NCBI RefSeq assembly: GCF_014268655.2
Contig: NZ_JABWQX020000002.1
Span: forward strand, 580,501-644,500
Origin: Pseudomonas marvdashtae
Lineage (GTDB): Bacteria; Pseudomonadota; Gammaproteobacteria; Pseudomonadales; Pseudomonadaceae
Reading direction: 5' to 3'
Length of the DNA stretch: 64,000 bases
Below, piece by piece: positions 48,861 to 56,615 of this stretch. The stretch's first letter is position 1. Every line of letters starts with the position of its first letter. The position numbers were made by a program, and so were the translations under genes. The notes beneath the pieces were generated by a model, which was given only the letters and a program-made list of their open reading frames with translations, was not told the DNA's origin and did no database searches.

Positions 48861-49706
48861 GTGAGTCTCACAGTCATTGCGCAGCGTATGGGTATCACGA
48901 GCTTTAAGCGCCTGGTGACTGGCCTTCTCTTGAGTACCTTGCTGGTCGGTTGTTCCAGTACGCCATCGGGTAACGTCCGGGTGGTCGATCGCAACAATGC
49001 GACGCCACAACGTCCTACAGTGACGACCGGCCAGTATGTAGTCCGTCGCGGCGATACGCTGTTTTCCATCGCTTTTCGCTACGGCTGGGACTACAAAGCC
49101 CTCGCGGCTCGTAACAACATTCCTGCGCCTTATACGATCCATCCGGGTCAGACAATTCGCTTTGATGGTCGCAGCGGTTCAACGCCGACCGCGGTCGTCA
49201 CGCAGTCGGGTTCGACCCCTTCATCCTCGAGCAAAACCACGGTCATTCGTCGTCCGGCCGGTGCTGCAACGGCGACTGTACCGTCCGTCGCGAACAAGCC
49301 GGCGCCCGCGCCGATGCCTCCGGCAGGCCCCGCCCCGACCGGCTGGGGGTGGCCTTCTAATGGCGTTCTCATTGGAAAATTCTCTTCAAACGGTAGTTTG
49401 AATAAAGGAATTGATATCGCCGGGGATTTGGGACAGCCTGTTTTAGCCGCGTCTGATGGCACGGTTGTGTACGCCGGGAGTGGTTTAAGGGGCTACGGCG
49501 AACTCGTGATCATCAAACACAGCGATACCTACGTCAGTGCCTACGGTCACAACCGCAGGCTGTTGGTTCGGGAGGGGCAGCAGGTCAAGGTCGGACAGAC
49601 AATTGCCGAAATGGGCTCGACGGGTACGGACCGGGTGAAACTTCATTTTGAGATTCGCCGACAAGGTAAGCCCGTAGATCCGCTGCAATTCCTGCCACGT
49701 CGTTGA
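48861..49706 (+). CDS. nlpD: Lipoprotein NlpD, LytM-type amidase activator
   Basis: 281-residue outer-membrane lipoprotein. The lipobox STLLVGC places the lipidated Cys at residue 31; a LysM domain (YVVRRGDTLFSIAFRYG..) lies at about 55-98, a Ser/Pro/Ala-rich linker follows, then an M23/LytM domain. Metal-binding positions are degenerate: the first His of HxGxD is Asn (NKGIDIAG) and the first His of HxH is Lys (KLHFE), so it should be a non-catalytic activator of amidase AmiC, as E. coli NlpD is. GTG at 48861 has GGGAG upstream; ATG at 48888 has no SD. The rpoS promoter of pseudomonads lies inside nlpD. Confidence 0.93.
   Translation: MSLTVIAQRMGITSFKRLVTGLLLSTLLVGCSSTPSGNVRVVDRNNATPQRPTVTTGQYVVRRGDTLFSIAFRYGWDYKALAARNNIPAPYTIHPGQTIRFDGRSGSTPTAVVTQSGSTPSSSSKTTVIRRPAGAATATVPSVANKPAPAPMPPAGPAPTGWGWPSNGVLIGKFSSNGSLNKGIDIAGDLGQPVLAASDGTVVYAGSGLRGYGELVIIKHSDTYVSAYGHNRRLLVREGQQVKVGQTIAEMGSTGTDRVKLHFEIRRQGKPVDPLQFLPRR
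49372..49399 (+). promoter_or_regulatory. Possible internal rpoS promoter in nlpD
   Basis: In the AT-rich stretch 49360-49420 of nlpD, TTGGAA (49372-49377), 16 bp and TAGTTT (49394-49399) are spaced as a promoter about 410 bp before rpoS. In other pseudomonads rpoS is read from a promoter inside nlpD some 370 bp upstream. The boxes are weak and the match is by position. Confidence 0.3.
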
Positions 49707-49716
49707 TTCAGTTGTC

Positions 49717-49747
49717 AGCCTGTTCCGTCACGTAGAGGGAACAGGCT
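49717..49747 (+). promoter_or_regulatory. Stem-loop in the rpoS leader
   Basis: Perfect 10-bp stem AGCCTGTTCC (49717-49726) with GGAACAGGCT (49738-49747), 11-nt loop, no T tract. It lies between the nlpD stop and rpoS on any rpoS mRNA starting inside nlpD, 65 nt before the start codon. Confidence 0.5.
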
Positions 49748-49812
49748 CCAGCGTTGCCAAGGATAAAGGCGTCGCTCGAGCTTGAGGTCGAACTCACCAA
49801 AGGACTATAACA

Positions 49813-50820
49813 ATGGCTCTCAGTAAAGAAGTGCCGGAGTTTGACATCGACGATGAGGTGCTCCTGATGGACACCGGCATCGCTATGGATTCGATGTCGA
49901 ATGATGAAGGGGCGACTCCACCTTCCGTTCGTGCCAAATCCAAACACTCCGCTTCACTTAAACAACATAAGTACATCGACTACACCCGGGCGCTGGACGC
50001 CACTCAGCTTTACCTCAACGAAATCGGTTTTTCGCCGCTGCTCTCCCCCGAGGAAGAAGTTCATTTTGCGCGCCTGTCGCAAAGCGGCGACCCTGCCGGT
50101 CGAAAACGCATGATTGAAAGTAACCTGCGCCTGGTGGTGAAAATCGCCCGACGTTACGTCAATCGTGGGCTTTCGCTGCTGGACCTGATTGAAGAGGGCA
50201 ACCTGGGGCTGATTCGCGCCGTCGAGAAATTCGATCCTGAGCGCGGCTTCCGTTTCTCGACCTATGCCACTTGGTGGATTCGCCAGACCATTGAACGGGC
50301 AATCATGAATCAGACCCGGACCATCCGGTTGCCGATTCATGTGGTCAAGGAACTGAACGTGTACCTGCGGGCCGCTCGTGAATTGACCCAGAAACTCGAC
50401 CATGAACCTTCGCCCGAAGAAATCGCCAACCTGCTGGAAAAACCGGTGGGTGAGGTCAAGCGCATGCTGGGTCTCAACGAGCGGGTTTCCTCGGTGGACG
50501 TTTCGCTGGGGCCGGATTCGGACAAGACCCTGCTCGATACTCTCACCGATGACCGTCCGACCGACCCGTGCGAATTGCTCCAAGATGATGACCTGTCCCA
50601 GAGCATCGACCAGTGGCTCTCGGAACTCACGGACAAGCAACGGGAAGTGGTCATTCGCCGCTTCGGCTTGCGCGGTCATGAGAGCAGCACGCTTGAAGAC
50701 GTCGGCCTGGAGATTGGTTTGACTCGGGAGCGGGTCAGGCAGATCCAGGTCGAAGGCCTCAAGCGCCTCCGGGAGATCCTGGAGAAAAATGGGTTGTCGA
50801 GCGAATCGTTGTTCCAATAA
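49813..50820 (+). CDS. rpoS: RNA polymerase sigma factor RpoS
   Basis: 335-residue stationary-phase sigma factor. Region 1.2-2 begins with [20 protein letters not shown]; region 2.4 includes [24 protein letters not shown]; region 4.2 ends with the helix-turn-helix [22 protein letters not shown]. The N-terminus is more acidic than E. coli RpoS, normal for pseudomonads. In fluorescent pseudomonads RpoS and the nearby Gac/Rsm RNA jointly control secondary metabolism and stress resistance. Confidence 0.98.
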   Translation: MALSKEVPEFDIDDEVLLMDTGIAMDSMSNDEGATPPSVRAKSKHSASLKQHKYIDYTRALDATQLYLNEIGFSPLLSPEEEVHFARLSQSGDPAGRKRMIESNLRLVVKIARRYVNRGLSLLDLIEEGNLGLIRAVEKFDPERGFRFSTYATWWIRQTIERAIMNQTRTIRLPIHVVKELNVYLRAARELTQKLDHEPSPEEIANLLEKPVGEVKRMLGLNERVSSVDVSLGPDSDKTLLDTLTDDRPTDPCELLQDDDLSQSIDQWLSELTDKQREVVIRRFGLRGHESSTLEDVGLEIGLTRERVRQIQVEGLKRLREILEKNGLSSESLFQ

Positions 50821-50842
50821 CACCTCACGCAAGCACAGTAGA

Positions 50843-50869
50843 AAAAGCCCCGACTGGTTCGGGGCTTTT
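50843..50869 (+). terminator. rpoS intrinsic terminator
   Basis: 11-bp stem AAAAGCCCCGA with TCGGGGCTTTT, 5-nt loop CTGGT, 23 bp after the rpoS stop. Confidence 0.88.
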
Positions 50870-50920
50870 GCGTTTTCCGGCGGCAACTTTTCAAGTCCTA
50901 CCTAATTTGTAGTTTCGGCT

Positions 50921-50938
50921 TGTAAGCCTTTGCCTAGT
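50921..50938 (+). promoter_or_regulatory. Candidate GacA upstream activating sequence of rsmZ
   Basis: TGTAAG-N6-CCTAGT: the left half matches the GacA box TGTAAG-N6-CTTACA exactly, the right half only partly. It lies about 190 bp before the rsmZ start, the known distance for this element in pseudomonads. Confidence 0.55.
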
Positions 50939-51075
50939 GTTACGTAAGTGTTCGGTTTCCCGCTGATAGGATAGATGACTAACAAGGGCGTAGATTTTTT
51001 CTATTTCGTTGTTCTATAAGGATTTATTGTTTGTGACTGAGGCGTTACAGCGGGAAAGGGGACGGACGAGCCCGA

Positions 51076-51103
51076 TTGCACTGGCGCGGCAAAATACTAA
51101 TAT
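51076..51103 (+). promoter_or_regulatory. rsmZ promoter
   Basis: TTGCAC (51076-51081), 16-bp spacer, TAATAT (51098-51103), then the conserved RNA start TGTCGACGGA at 51112. Expression depends on GacS/GacA in related species. Confidence 0.6.
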
Positions 51104-51111
51104 CAGTCCTG

Positions 51112-51242
51112 TGTCGACGGACAGACACACCCACCAAGGACGATGGGCAGGAAGGACATCGCAGGAGCGATTCATCAGGACGATGAAAAGGATTAAAGGG
51201 ATTAGGGAAAAAATGTGGGCGGGTCAAACCGCCCCTTTTTTT
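51112..51242 (+). ncRNA. rsmZ: Regulatory small RNA RsmZ
   Basis: About 131 nt, starting TGTCGACGGACAGACAC and ending in a terminator (GGGCGG-GTCAAA-CCGCCC, then T7). It contains at least six GGA motifs, many as AGGA in short stem-loops (AAGGACGATGG, CAGGAAGGACATCG, CAGGAGCG, CAGGACGATG, AAGGATT, GGGATTAGGGA), which titrate the translational repressors RsmA/RsmE. Position between rpoS and fdxA is the conserved rsmZ locus. It is activated by the GacS/GacA two-component system and so releases translation of secondary-metabolite and biocontrol genes. The 3' end overlaps no gene. Confidence 0.93.
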
Positions 51243-51270
51243 GTCCGCGATTTGCCATGCTCGGAAAAGC

Positions 51271-51295
51271 AAAAAGGCCCGCAAGGGGCCTTTTC
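51271..51295. terminator. fdxA terminator (bidirectional)
   Basis: AAAAGGCCC (51272-51280) with GGGCCTTTT (51286-51294), loop GCAAG, with an A5 tract that reads as T5 on the minus strand just after the fdxA stop. It separates fdxA from rsmZ. Confidence 0.85.
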
Positions 51296-51311
51296 AGTAA
51301 ACGCTGGATAA

Positions 51312-51635
51312 TCAGCGTTCCAGATCTGCGATCTTGCCAGTCTTGCCATCCCACTCTTCGGCGTCCGGCAGGGCGTCTTTCTTCTCGGTGATGTTCGGCC
51401 AGATGTCCGCCAGTTCGGCGTTCAGCTCGATGAAGTTTTCCATGCCGGCTGGCACTTCGTCCTCCGAGAAAATGGCATTTGCCGGGCATTCCGGTTCACA
51501 CAGGGCGCAGTCGATGCACTCGTCCGGGTGGATGACCAGGAAATTCGGCCCTTCGTAAAAGCAGTCCACCGGACACACTTCTACGCAGTCGGTGTACTTG
51601 CACTTGATGCAGTTGTCGGTGACGACGAAGGTCAT
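51312..51635 (-). CDS. fdxA: 7Fe ferredoxin I
   Basis: 107-residue seven-iron ferredoxin. The first cluster region [17 protein letters not shown] (from residue 9) has the altered spacing that makes a 3Fe-4S cluster; [12 protein letters not shown] serves the 4Fe-4S cluster. The conserved C-terminal extension with [13 protein letters not shown] matches FdxA of pseudomonads and Azotobacter. ATG at 51635; upstream frame extension is rejected. A low-potential electron carrier of uncertain partner. Confidence 0.95.
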   Translation of the reverse strand: MTFVVTDNCIKCKYTDCVEVCPVDCFYEGPNFLVIHPDECIDCALCEPECPANAIFSEDEVPAGMENFIELNAELADIWPNITEKKDALPDAEEWDGKTGKIADLER

Positions 51636-51779
51636 TTCTAATTCTCTCCTCAGGCGGCTGCAGCGAAGCCCCTTCACGGCGGGGTCGCAAGGTTTGGGAG
51701 CGATAATCTGCAAACCCAGGCTAATAAGGTCGCAGCGTCCCAAACCGCGCGAGATTCTAACAGCTTGAAAGCTTGTGCG

Positions 51780-54359
51780 TTAGATCCGTGTCTTCAATGT
51801 ATAGAGTAAATCCAGTGCCCGACGCGGGGTCATGTCATCAAGGTCAAGCTTGGCCAGTTCATCGAGCACCGGGTGCGGCAGGCTGGCGAACATGTCGCTT
51901 TGCTGCGGCACGGCTGGTTTGCCTTTGGTTGGTCGAGGTACTTCGTGCGGCAGGCTGGTGGTTTCCAGGCGACTCAGGTGCTCGCGGGCACGTGTAATGA
52001 CGTCGCTTGGTACGCCGGCCAGCTGCGCTACTGCCAAACCGTAGCTCTGGCTGGCCGGGCCCGGCAGTACGTGGTGCAGGAACACGATGCGTTCGTTGTG
52101 CTCGGTGGCGTTGAGGTGGACGTTGGCCACCAGCGGCTGGCTCTCCGGCAACACCGTCAGTTCGAAATAATGCGTGGCGAACAACGTGTAGGCCCGCAAC
52201 TGGGCCAGGCGTTCGGCCGCCGCCCACGCCAGGGACAGGCCGTCGAACGTGCTGGTGCCACGGCCGACTTCGTCCATCAGCACCAAACTGCGCTCGGTGG
52301 CGTTGTGCAAGATGTTCGCGGTTTCGCTCATTTCCACCATGAAGGTCGAACGCCCGCCGGCCAAGTCGTCGCTGGAGCCGATCCGGGTGAAGATGCGGTC
52401 CACCAGGGACAGTTCGCAGCTCGCCGCCGGCACGAAACTGCCGATATGTGCCAGCAGCACGATCAGCGCGGTCTGGCGCATGTAGGTCGATTTACCGCCC
52501 ATGTTCGGACCGGTGATCACCAGCATGCGGGTGTTGTCGTCCAGGCTCAGGTCGTTGGCCACGAACGGCGTGGTTAACACCTGCTCGACGACCGGGTGAC
52601 GTCCCTGGCTGATGCGCATGCACGGCTCGCTGACGAAGCGCGGGCAGTTGAGGTCCAGGTTCAGTGCGCGCTCGGCCAGGTTGCTCAAGACGTCCAGCTC
52701 CGCCAGTGCGCCGGCGGTGTCCTGCAACGGTGGGAGCTGGCTGATCAGGTCTTCGAGCAACGCTTCGTAGAGCATCTTCTCGCGGGCAAGGGCGCGACTC
52801 TTGGCCGACAGCGCCTTGTCTTCGAAGGCCTTGAGTTCCGGGGTGATGAAACGCTCGGCGCCCTTGAGGGTCTGGCGGCGAATGTAGTCGGCTGGGGCTT
52901 GCTCGGCCTGCTTGCTCGGCAGTTCGATGAAATAACCGTGGATGCGGTTGTAGCCGACCTTGAGGTTGGCGAGGCCCGTTCGGGCCTTTTCCCGAGCTTC
53001 GAGGTCGATCAGGAACTGGCCGGCGTTTTCGCTCAACGATTGCAGCTCGTCGAGTTCGGCGTCGTAGCCGGTTTTCAGCACGCCACCGTCGCGGATCACC
53101 GCCGGCGGGTTGTCGATAATGGCTTTTTCCAGCAGTGCGGCCAGGTCCGGGTAGGTGCTGGTGGTGCGCGCCAGTTGTTGCAGGTGCGGCGCTTCGAGGT
53201 CAGTCATTGCCACCTGAAGTTCGGGCAATGCGCCGAGGGCATCGCGCAAGCGCGCCAAATCGCGGGGCCGGGCGTTGCGCAAGCCGATACGGGCGAGGAT
53301 CCGCTCGATGTCGCCGATTTCCTTGAGCTGCGGTTGCAACTGCTCGAAACGATAGCGGTCGAGCAGGCAGGTGATGGAGGTCTGGCGCGCCAGCAAAACG
53401 GTCAGGTCCCGCAGCGGACGGTTCAGCCAGCGGGTCAGCAGGCGGCTGCCCATGGCGGTCTGGCAGCGGTCGACCACCGATTGCAGGGTGTTGTCGCGCC
53501 CGCCGGCCAGGTTGGTGTCCAGCTCCAGGTTGCGTCGGCTCGCGCCGTCCAGCACCACCGTGTCATCCAGGCGTTCGTGACGCAGGCTGCGCAAATGGGG
53601 CAGGGCGGTACGCTGGGTTTCCTTGGCGTAAGCCAGCAGGCAACCGGCGGCGCCAATGGCCAAGGTCAGGTTCTCGCAACCAAAGCCCTTGAGGTCTTGT
53701 GTGGAGAATTGCTGGCAGAGACTTTTCAACGCTGAGTCACGCTCAAAATCCCACGGCGCCCGACGACGTACGCCACGGCGTTTTTCCGCCGGCAGGTCTT
53801 TGGGCCAATCATCGGGAATCAACAGTTCCACCGGGTTGACCCGCTCCAGCTCCGCCAGGAGGTTTTCCCAGCCCTTGATTTCCAGCACCGAGAAATTGCC
53901 GCTGGTGATGTCCAGCACCGCCAGGCCGAACAGGCGCTCATCGCCCAACACCGCAGCGATCAGGTTGTCCCGGCGTTCATCCAGCAAGGCTTCGTCACTG
54001 ACCGTGCCCGGGGTGATGATCCGCACGACCTGGCGGTCAACAGGGCCTTTGCTGGTGGCCGGGTCGCCGACTTGCTCGCAGATCACCACGGATTCGCCTA
54101 GCTTGACCAGCTTCGCCAGATAACCTTCCGCCGCGTGGTAAGGAATCCCACACATCGGAATCGCCATGCCCGCCGATTGCCCACGCGCCGTCAGGGTGAT
54201 GTCCAACAGCTTGGCGGCTTTCTTCGCGTCCTCGTAGAAGATCTCGTAGAAATCGCCCATGCGGTAGAACATCAGCTGGTCGGGGTGCTGGTTCTTCAGG
54301 CGCCAGTACTGTTGCATCATCGGCGTGTGAGAGGACAGGTCGTTCACGGCGGTATTCAT
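51780..54359 (-). CDS. mutS: DNA mismatch repair protein MutS
   Basis: 859-residue mismatch sensor. The N-terminal mismatch-binding domain ([19 protein letters not shown], with the Phe-x-Glu that stacks on the mismatch), connector, core and clamp domains precede the ABC-type ATPase with Walker [10 protein letters not shown] and signature region [14 protein letters not shown]. The ATG at 54359 ([19 protein letters not shown]) was preferred to 54407 by comparison with known MutS starts; both are possible. The region beyond its 5' end is a known insertion site for tailocin clusters in fluorescent pseudomonads. Confidence 0.96.
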   Translation of the reverse strand: MNTAVNDLSSHTPMMQQYWRLKNQHPDQLMFYRMGDFYEIFYEDAKKAAKLLDITLTARGQSAGMAIPMCGIPYHAAEGYLAKLVKLGESVVICEQVGDPATSKGPVDRQVVRIITPGTVSDEALLDERRDNLIAAVLGDERLFGLAVLDITSGNFSVLEIKGWENLLAELERVNPVELLIPDDWPKDLPAEKRRGVRRRAPWDFERDSALKSLCQQFSTQDLKGFGCENLTLAIGAAGCLLAYAKETQRTALPHLRSLRHERLDDTVVLDGASRRNLELDTNLAGGRDNTLQSVVDRCQTAMGSRLLTRWLNRPLRDLTVLLARQTSITCLLDRYRFEQLQPQLKEIGDIERILARIGLRNARPRDLARLRDALGALPELQVAMTDLEAPHLQQLARTTSTYPDLAALLEKAIIDNPPAVIRDGGVLKTGYDAELDELQSLSENAGQFLIDLEAREKARTGLANLKVGYNRIHGYFIELPSKQAEQAPADYIRRQTLKGAERFITPELKAFEDKALSAKSRALAREKMLYEALLEDLISQLPPLQDTAGALAELDVLSNLAERALNLDLNCPRFVSEPCMRISQGRHPVVEQVLTTPFVANDLSLDDNTRMLVITGPNMGGKSTYMRQTALIVLLAHIGSFVPAASCELSLVDRIFTRIGSSDDLAGGRSTFMVEMSETANILHNATERSLVLMDEVGRGTSTFDGLSLAWAAAERLAQLRAYTLFATHYFELTVLPESQPLVANVHLNATEHNERIVFLHHVLPGPASQSYGLAVAQLAGVPSDVITRAREHLSRLETTSLPHEVPRPTKGKPAVPQQSDMFASLPHPVLDELAKLDLDDMTPRRALDLLYTLKTRI

Positions 54360-54567
54360 GGGTATCAGGGAAGCTCGTTGAAAGGTGTAGGGCAAAAGGA
54401 GGGGCATTGGCCCGGCTTTTCCGCGATGGGTGCAAGGTTAACATGGGGGGTGGGGGGCGACCCAGGGATGAGTGCTTCGATAAGGTTAGTGAAACTGGGC
54501 TTTTGTCCTCCAAATTTGCCCTACATGTGGCGAAAAAATATCTGTGAAGCACGAACCAGGCAAAAAA

Positions 54568-54590
54568 AAGCCCGACGCATGGTCGGGCTT
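54568..54590. terminator. Intrinsic terminator of the small gene upstream of mutS
   Basis: AAGCCCGAC (54568-54576) with GTCGGGCTT (54582-54590) and an A8 tract at 54562-54569, which reads as T8 on the minus strand. It ends the gene at 54607-54774 and insulates mutS. Confidence 0.8.
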
Positions 54591-54606
54591 CGCTTCAGTC
54601 TTGAAA

Positions 54607-54774
54607 TCAGGCTCGTTTCGCCTCGGCCTGCATCATGACCAGGTTTTGCTGCTTGGTAGCTTCCGTCAAAACCTCGCTATAAACACGCTTCTTTTGATCC
54701 GATTTCGCGTTACGAATAAAATCGGCGAAGGTGCTTTTGGTTCCTTTGGACAAGCCAAGCTTGATCGAAATCAT
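54607..54774 (-). CDS. Small unknown protein, 55 aa
   Basis: Begins MISIKLGLSKGTKSTFADFI and ends in a Lys/Gln-rich helical tail (KQQNLVMMQAEAKRA). It has an excellent Shine-Dalgarno sequence (AGGAGGG, spacing 6) and its own terminator (54568-54590), so translation is likely. No signal peptide or membrane segment; basic and mostly helical. I do not recognise the family. Its start overlaps the end of an upstream frame by 4 bp (ATGA), the arrangement of coupled pairs such as toxin-antitoxin genes, but nothing else supports that role. Confidence 0.6.
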   Translation of the reverse strand: MISIKLGLSKGTKSTFADFIRNAKSDQKKRVYSEVLTEATKQQNLVMMQAEAKRA

Positions 54775-54902
54775 AGATGCCCTCCTGACGGTGCTTCGAG
54801 CAAGGCCTCTAGGTCCGCCCGCGTGTGTTGCTCAGGGATATGGTAGTCAACCTTATCGACACCATAGTCTTGGATCCTTAAGTTGGAGCCGCTACCAATC
54901 CG
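54771..54902 (-). pseudogene. Start-less 43-codon frame coupled to the 55-aa gene
   Basis: An open frame bounded upstream by two TAG codons, reading RIGSGSNLRIQDYGVDKVDY and ending HTRADLEALLEAPSGGHL. The C-terminal part looks like real protein (amphipathic helix RADLEALLEA), yet there is no ATG, GTG or TTG in frame. Its stop overlaps the start of the 55-aa gene. Most likely the 3' remnant of a gene truncated when the leader-like repeats upstream were inserted or rearranged. Confidence 0.35.
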
Positions 54903-55114
54903 CTACTAAACGAGATGGGTGGCAGCTGTACGCAGGTTAGTAGACCGGGGATCCAAGGAACCGGCGCGCCCGAGGGCGCCCTGCGCACAGCTACCATTGA
55001 GCACAGGTAAGAAACACCAGGCTGAATGGAGCAGTGAGCACCTTGGAATACCGAGCTACTAAACCCGATCACTGATGGGCAGTGATGGAGTCAAGGTACC
55101 GGTGGGGTCCAAGG
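54902..55114. repeat. Imperfect direct repeat (about 58 bp, two copies)
   Basis: Copies at 54902-54958 and 55055-55114 both begin GCTACTAAAC, contain GATGGG..GCAG and ACCGG..GG, and end TCCAAGG. On the minus strand each carries GTTTAGTAGC, a box I associate with leaders of small pseudomonad genes. The rest of 54903-55233 has no credible gene; frames through it on the minus strand are rich in rare residues and lack starts with SD. Confidence 0.4.
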
Positions 55115-55233
55115 CGCACAAGCCGACGGATTCTGGCGTAGTTGTAGGCAGAGGCGCAAGAAAACGTAGCCTTGCGTCGCACATTTGAAGGACGGCTTTG
55201 GAGCCTTTTCCCAAGGGCGTGTAGGGCGATTCC

Positions 55234-55339
55234 GTGGCGAGGGAGCTTGCTCCCGCTGGGCTGCGCAGCAGACCCTTTTTTGTGAGCGCTTCGCACTGGA
55301 GCGCCAGCCCGGTCAAGCGGGAGCAAGCTCCCTCGCCAC
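55234..55339. repeat. REP-type palindromic element (same family as 5098-5193)
   Basis: Perfect 23-bp inverted arms at 55234-55256 and 55317-55339 with the same core and much of the same inner sequence as the element at 5098. It separates the remnant region from the tailocin repressor promoter and ends 32 bp before the operator at 55371. Confidence 0.88.
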
Positions 55340-55370
55340 AATGAATGCAACTGGCTGGAATTGCATATTT

Positions 55371-55384
55371 ATGCGAATCAGCAT
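55371..55384. promoter_or_regulatory. Operator palindrome before the tailocin repressor gene
   Basis: ATGC-GAATCA-GCAT, identical in half-sites and spacing to the three palindromes in the tailocin promoter (56242, 56273, 56296). It lies 28 bp before the repressor start, as expected for autoregulation. Further ATGC/GCAT halves surround it. Confidence 0.6.
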
Positions 55385-55411
55385 TTGTCTTCCGCAAAAA
55401 GAACAAGCATT

Positions 55412-56155
55412 ATGCGCGTTATGCAAAAACGCAACGTTTCTATCGTATTAAGAGCATTGCTCGATCAGCACGGGATCTCCCCTACGGAGCTTCACCGGCG
55501 TACCGGCGTGCCTCAGTCCACTCTCTCGCGGATTCTCAGCGGCAAGATCGTCGATCCCTCGGATAAACACATCTCGAAGATCGCCGAATATTTCGCTGTG
55601 AGCACCGATCAGTTGCGCGGGCGCGCCGACATTGCGTCGGCCGGCGGCAGCCGTCGCGAAGAGCCGCATTCCGAACTCAAGGACATAAGCCTGTGGGACG
55701 ATGACACGCCCGTCGAGGAAGACGAGGTGTCCGTTCCTTTTCTGCGTGAGGTTGAATTGGCTGCTGGATCAGGAAGATTCGTCATCGAGGAAAGCGAGCG
55801 CTCCAGCCTGCGCTTCGGCAAGCGCAGCCTGCGCCATAACGGCGTGCAGTTCGACCAGGCCAAGTGCGTGACCGTGCGCGGCAACAGTATGTTGCCGGTG
55901 CTGCGCGACGGTGCGACGGTCGGGGTGAATGCGGGCAAGTGTGGGATCGGCGACATCGTCGACGGTGATCTCTACGCCATCAATCACAACGGCCAGTTGC
56001 GGGTAAAGCAGCTTTACCGCCTGCCCACCGGCATTCGCCTGCGCAGCTTCAACCGTGATGAACATCCGGACGAGGACTACACGTTCCAGGAGATGCAAGA
56101 CGAACAAATCGTCATCCTCGGTCACGTCTTCTGGTGGGGCATGTACGCCCGTTAA
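55412..56155 (+). CDS. LexA/CI-like self-cleaving repressor of the tailocin (PrtR-like)
   Basis: 247-residue repressor. An XRE-type helix-turn-helix lies at about residues 22-41 (ISPTELHRRTGVPQSTLSRI). An acidic linker leads to an S24 peptidase domain with cleavage site A118-G119 (ELAAGSGR), nucleophile S159 (RGNSMLPVL) and general base K199 (LRVKQLYRL). It should be inactivated through RecA after DNA damage and thereby switch on the genes to its right. The ATG at 55412 is preferred to 55361 because the operator palindrome lies between them and the conserved protein begins after it; 55421 is also possible. The SD is weak (AAGAA). Confidence 0.88.
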   Translation: MRVMQKRNVSIVLRALLDQHGISPTELHRRTGVPQSTLSRILSGKIVDPSDKHISKIAEYFAVSTDQLRGRADIASAGGSRREEPHSELKDISLWDDDTPVEEDEVSVPFLREVELAAGSGRFVIEESERSSLRFGKRSLRHNGVQFDQAKCVTVRGNSMLPVLRDGATVGVNAGKCGIGDIVDGDLYAINHNGQLRVKQLYRLPTGIRLRSFNRDEHPDEDYTFQEMQDEQIVILGHVFWWGMYAR

Positions 56156-56174
56156 CCCCTGCGCTGTCAGATAA

Positions 56175-56200
56175 AACCCGCCACCGTGCGGGTTTTTTTT
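56175..56200 (+). terminator. Repressor gene terminator
   Basis: AACCCGC (56175-56181) with GCGGGTT (56188-56194), loop CACCGT, then a T8 run. It isolates the repressor transcript from the tailocin promoter 90 bp further on. Confidence 0.88.
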
Positions 56201-56241
56201 CGCCTCCTGATAACCCGCGACCCCGTATCTGCAAGGGTTCC

Positions 56242-56255
56242 ATGCATTAGCGCAT
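56242..56255. promoter_or_regulatory. Tailocin operator 1
   Basis: ATGC-ATTAGC-GCAT. Its centre is 31 bp before that of operator 2 and about 38 bp upstream of the -35 box. Confidence 0.6.
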
Positions 56256-56272
56256 TCGACATGCATAAATAA

Positions 56273-56286
56273 ATGCATTTACGCAT
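56273..56286. promoter_or_regulatory. Tailocin operator 2
   Basis: ATGC-ATTTAC-GCAT, extended to AATGC...GCATT. It abuts the -35 box at 56286-56291. Confidence 0.65.
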
Positions 56287-56314
56287 TGACTGTATATGCA
56301 TCCATGCATATTCT
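56286..56314 (+). promoter_or_regulatory. Main tailocin promoter
   Basis: TTGACT (56286-56291), 17-bp spacer, TATTCT (56309-56314): near-consensus boxes at ideal spacing. Operator 3 fills the spacer and touches the -10 box, operator 2 touches the -35 box, so bound repressor would exclude RNA polymerase. The leader to com is about 290 nt. Confidence 0.7.
56296..56309. promoter_or_regulatory. Tailocin operator 3
   Basis: ATGC-ATCCAT-GCAT, located between the -35 and -10 boxes of the tailocin promoter, 23 bp centre-to-centre from operator 2. Confidence 0.65.
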
Positions 56315-56537
56315 GTGTCCAAGCCGCTCGACAAAGCGGCTGGCAACGAAGCTCTTTAGTTCCACCAACAGGCAGCGATGAACCGGCCTTTAACGGTTCA
56401 GAGGGTTGGCAACTGACCCGGGTGTGCAGCGTAAAGCACCAGAAGCAGTTATCCGGCGGGCAGGGGCCGCGGTCGGAGGAACAATTTGAATGGATCCGTA
56501 CCGCGCCAGTCGCGCCGAAAGATCAAGCGCATTACTG

Positions 56538-56562
56538 AAAAGCCTGGGCAACCGGGCTTTTT
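56538..56562 (+). terminator. Terminator-like hairpin in the tailocin leader
   Basis: AAAAGCCTGG-GCAA-CCGGGCTTTT, a 10-bp stem with one T-G pair and a T5 run, about 220 nt after the promoter and 54 nt before com. It could attenuate basal transcription of the tailocin. The two overlapping short frames in this leader (56296-56538 and the extension 56490-56615) have no SD and no recognisable sequence. Confidence 0.6.
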
Positions 56563-56615
56563 GGAATGCCTGTGCCGCAAGGCGCTTCAAACCGCCGCCA
56601 ATGGGAGGGCTTTCG

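Noticed and set aside
55059..55406. 115-codon and 93-codon minus-strand frames over the REP element
   Set aside because: They cross the REP palindromes and the operator, lack SDs and contain low-quality sequence; the DNA is better read as repeats and leader remnants.
56296..56538. 80-codon frame in the tailocin leader
   Set aside because: Starts within operator 3, ends at the leader hairpin, has no SD and no protein-like pattern.
56490..56615. N-terminal extension of com
   Set aside because: The reading frame crosses the leader hairpin; the ATG at 56616 has a much better SD and gives a compact zinc-ribbon protein.
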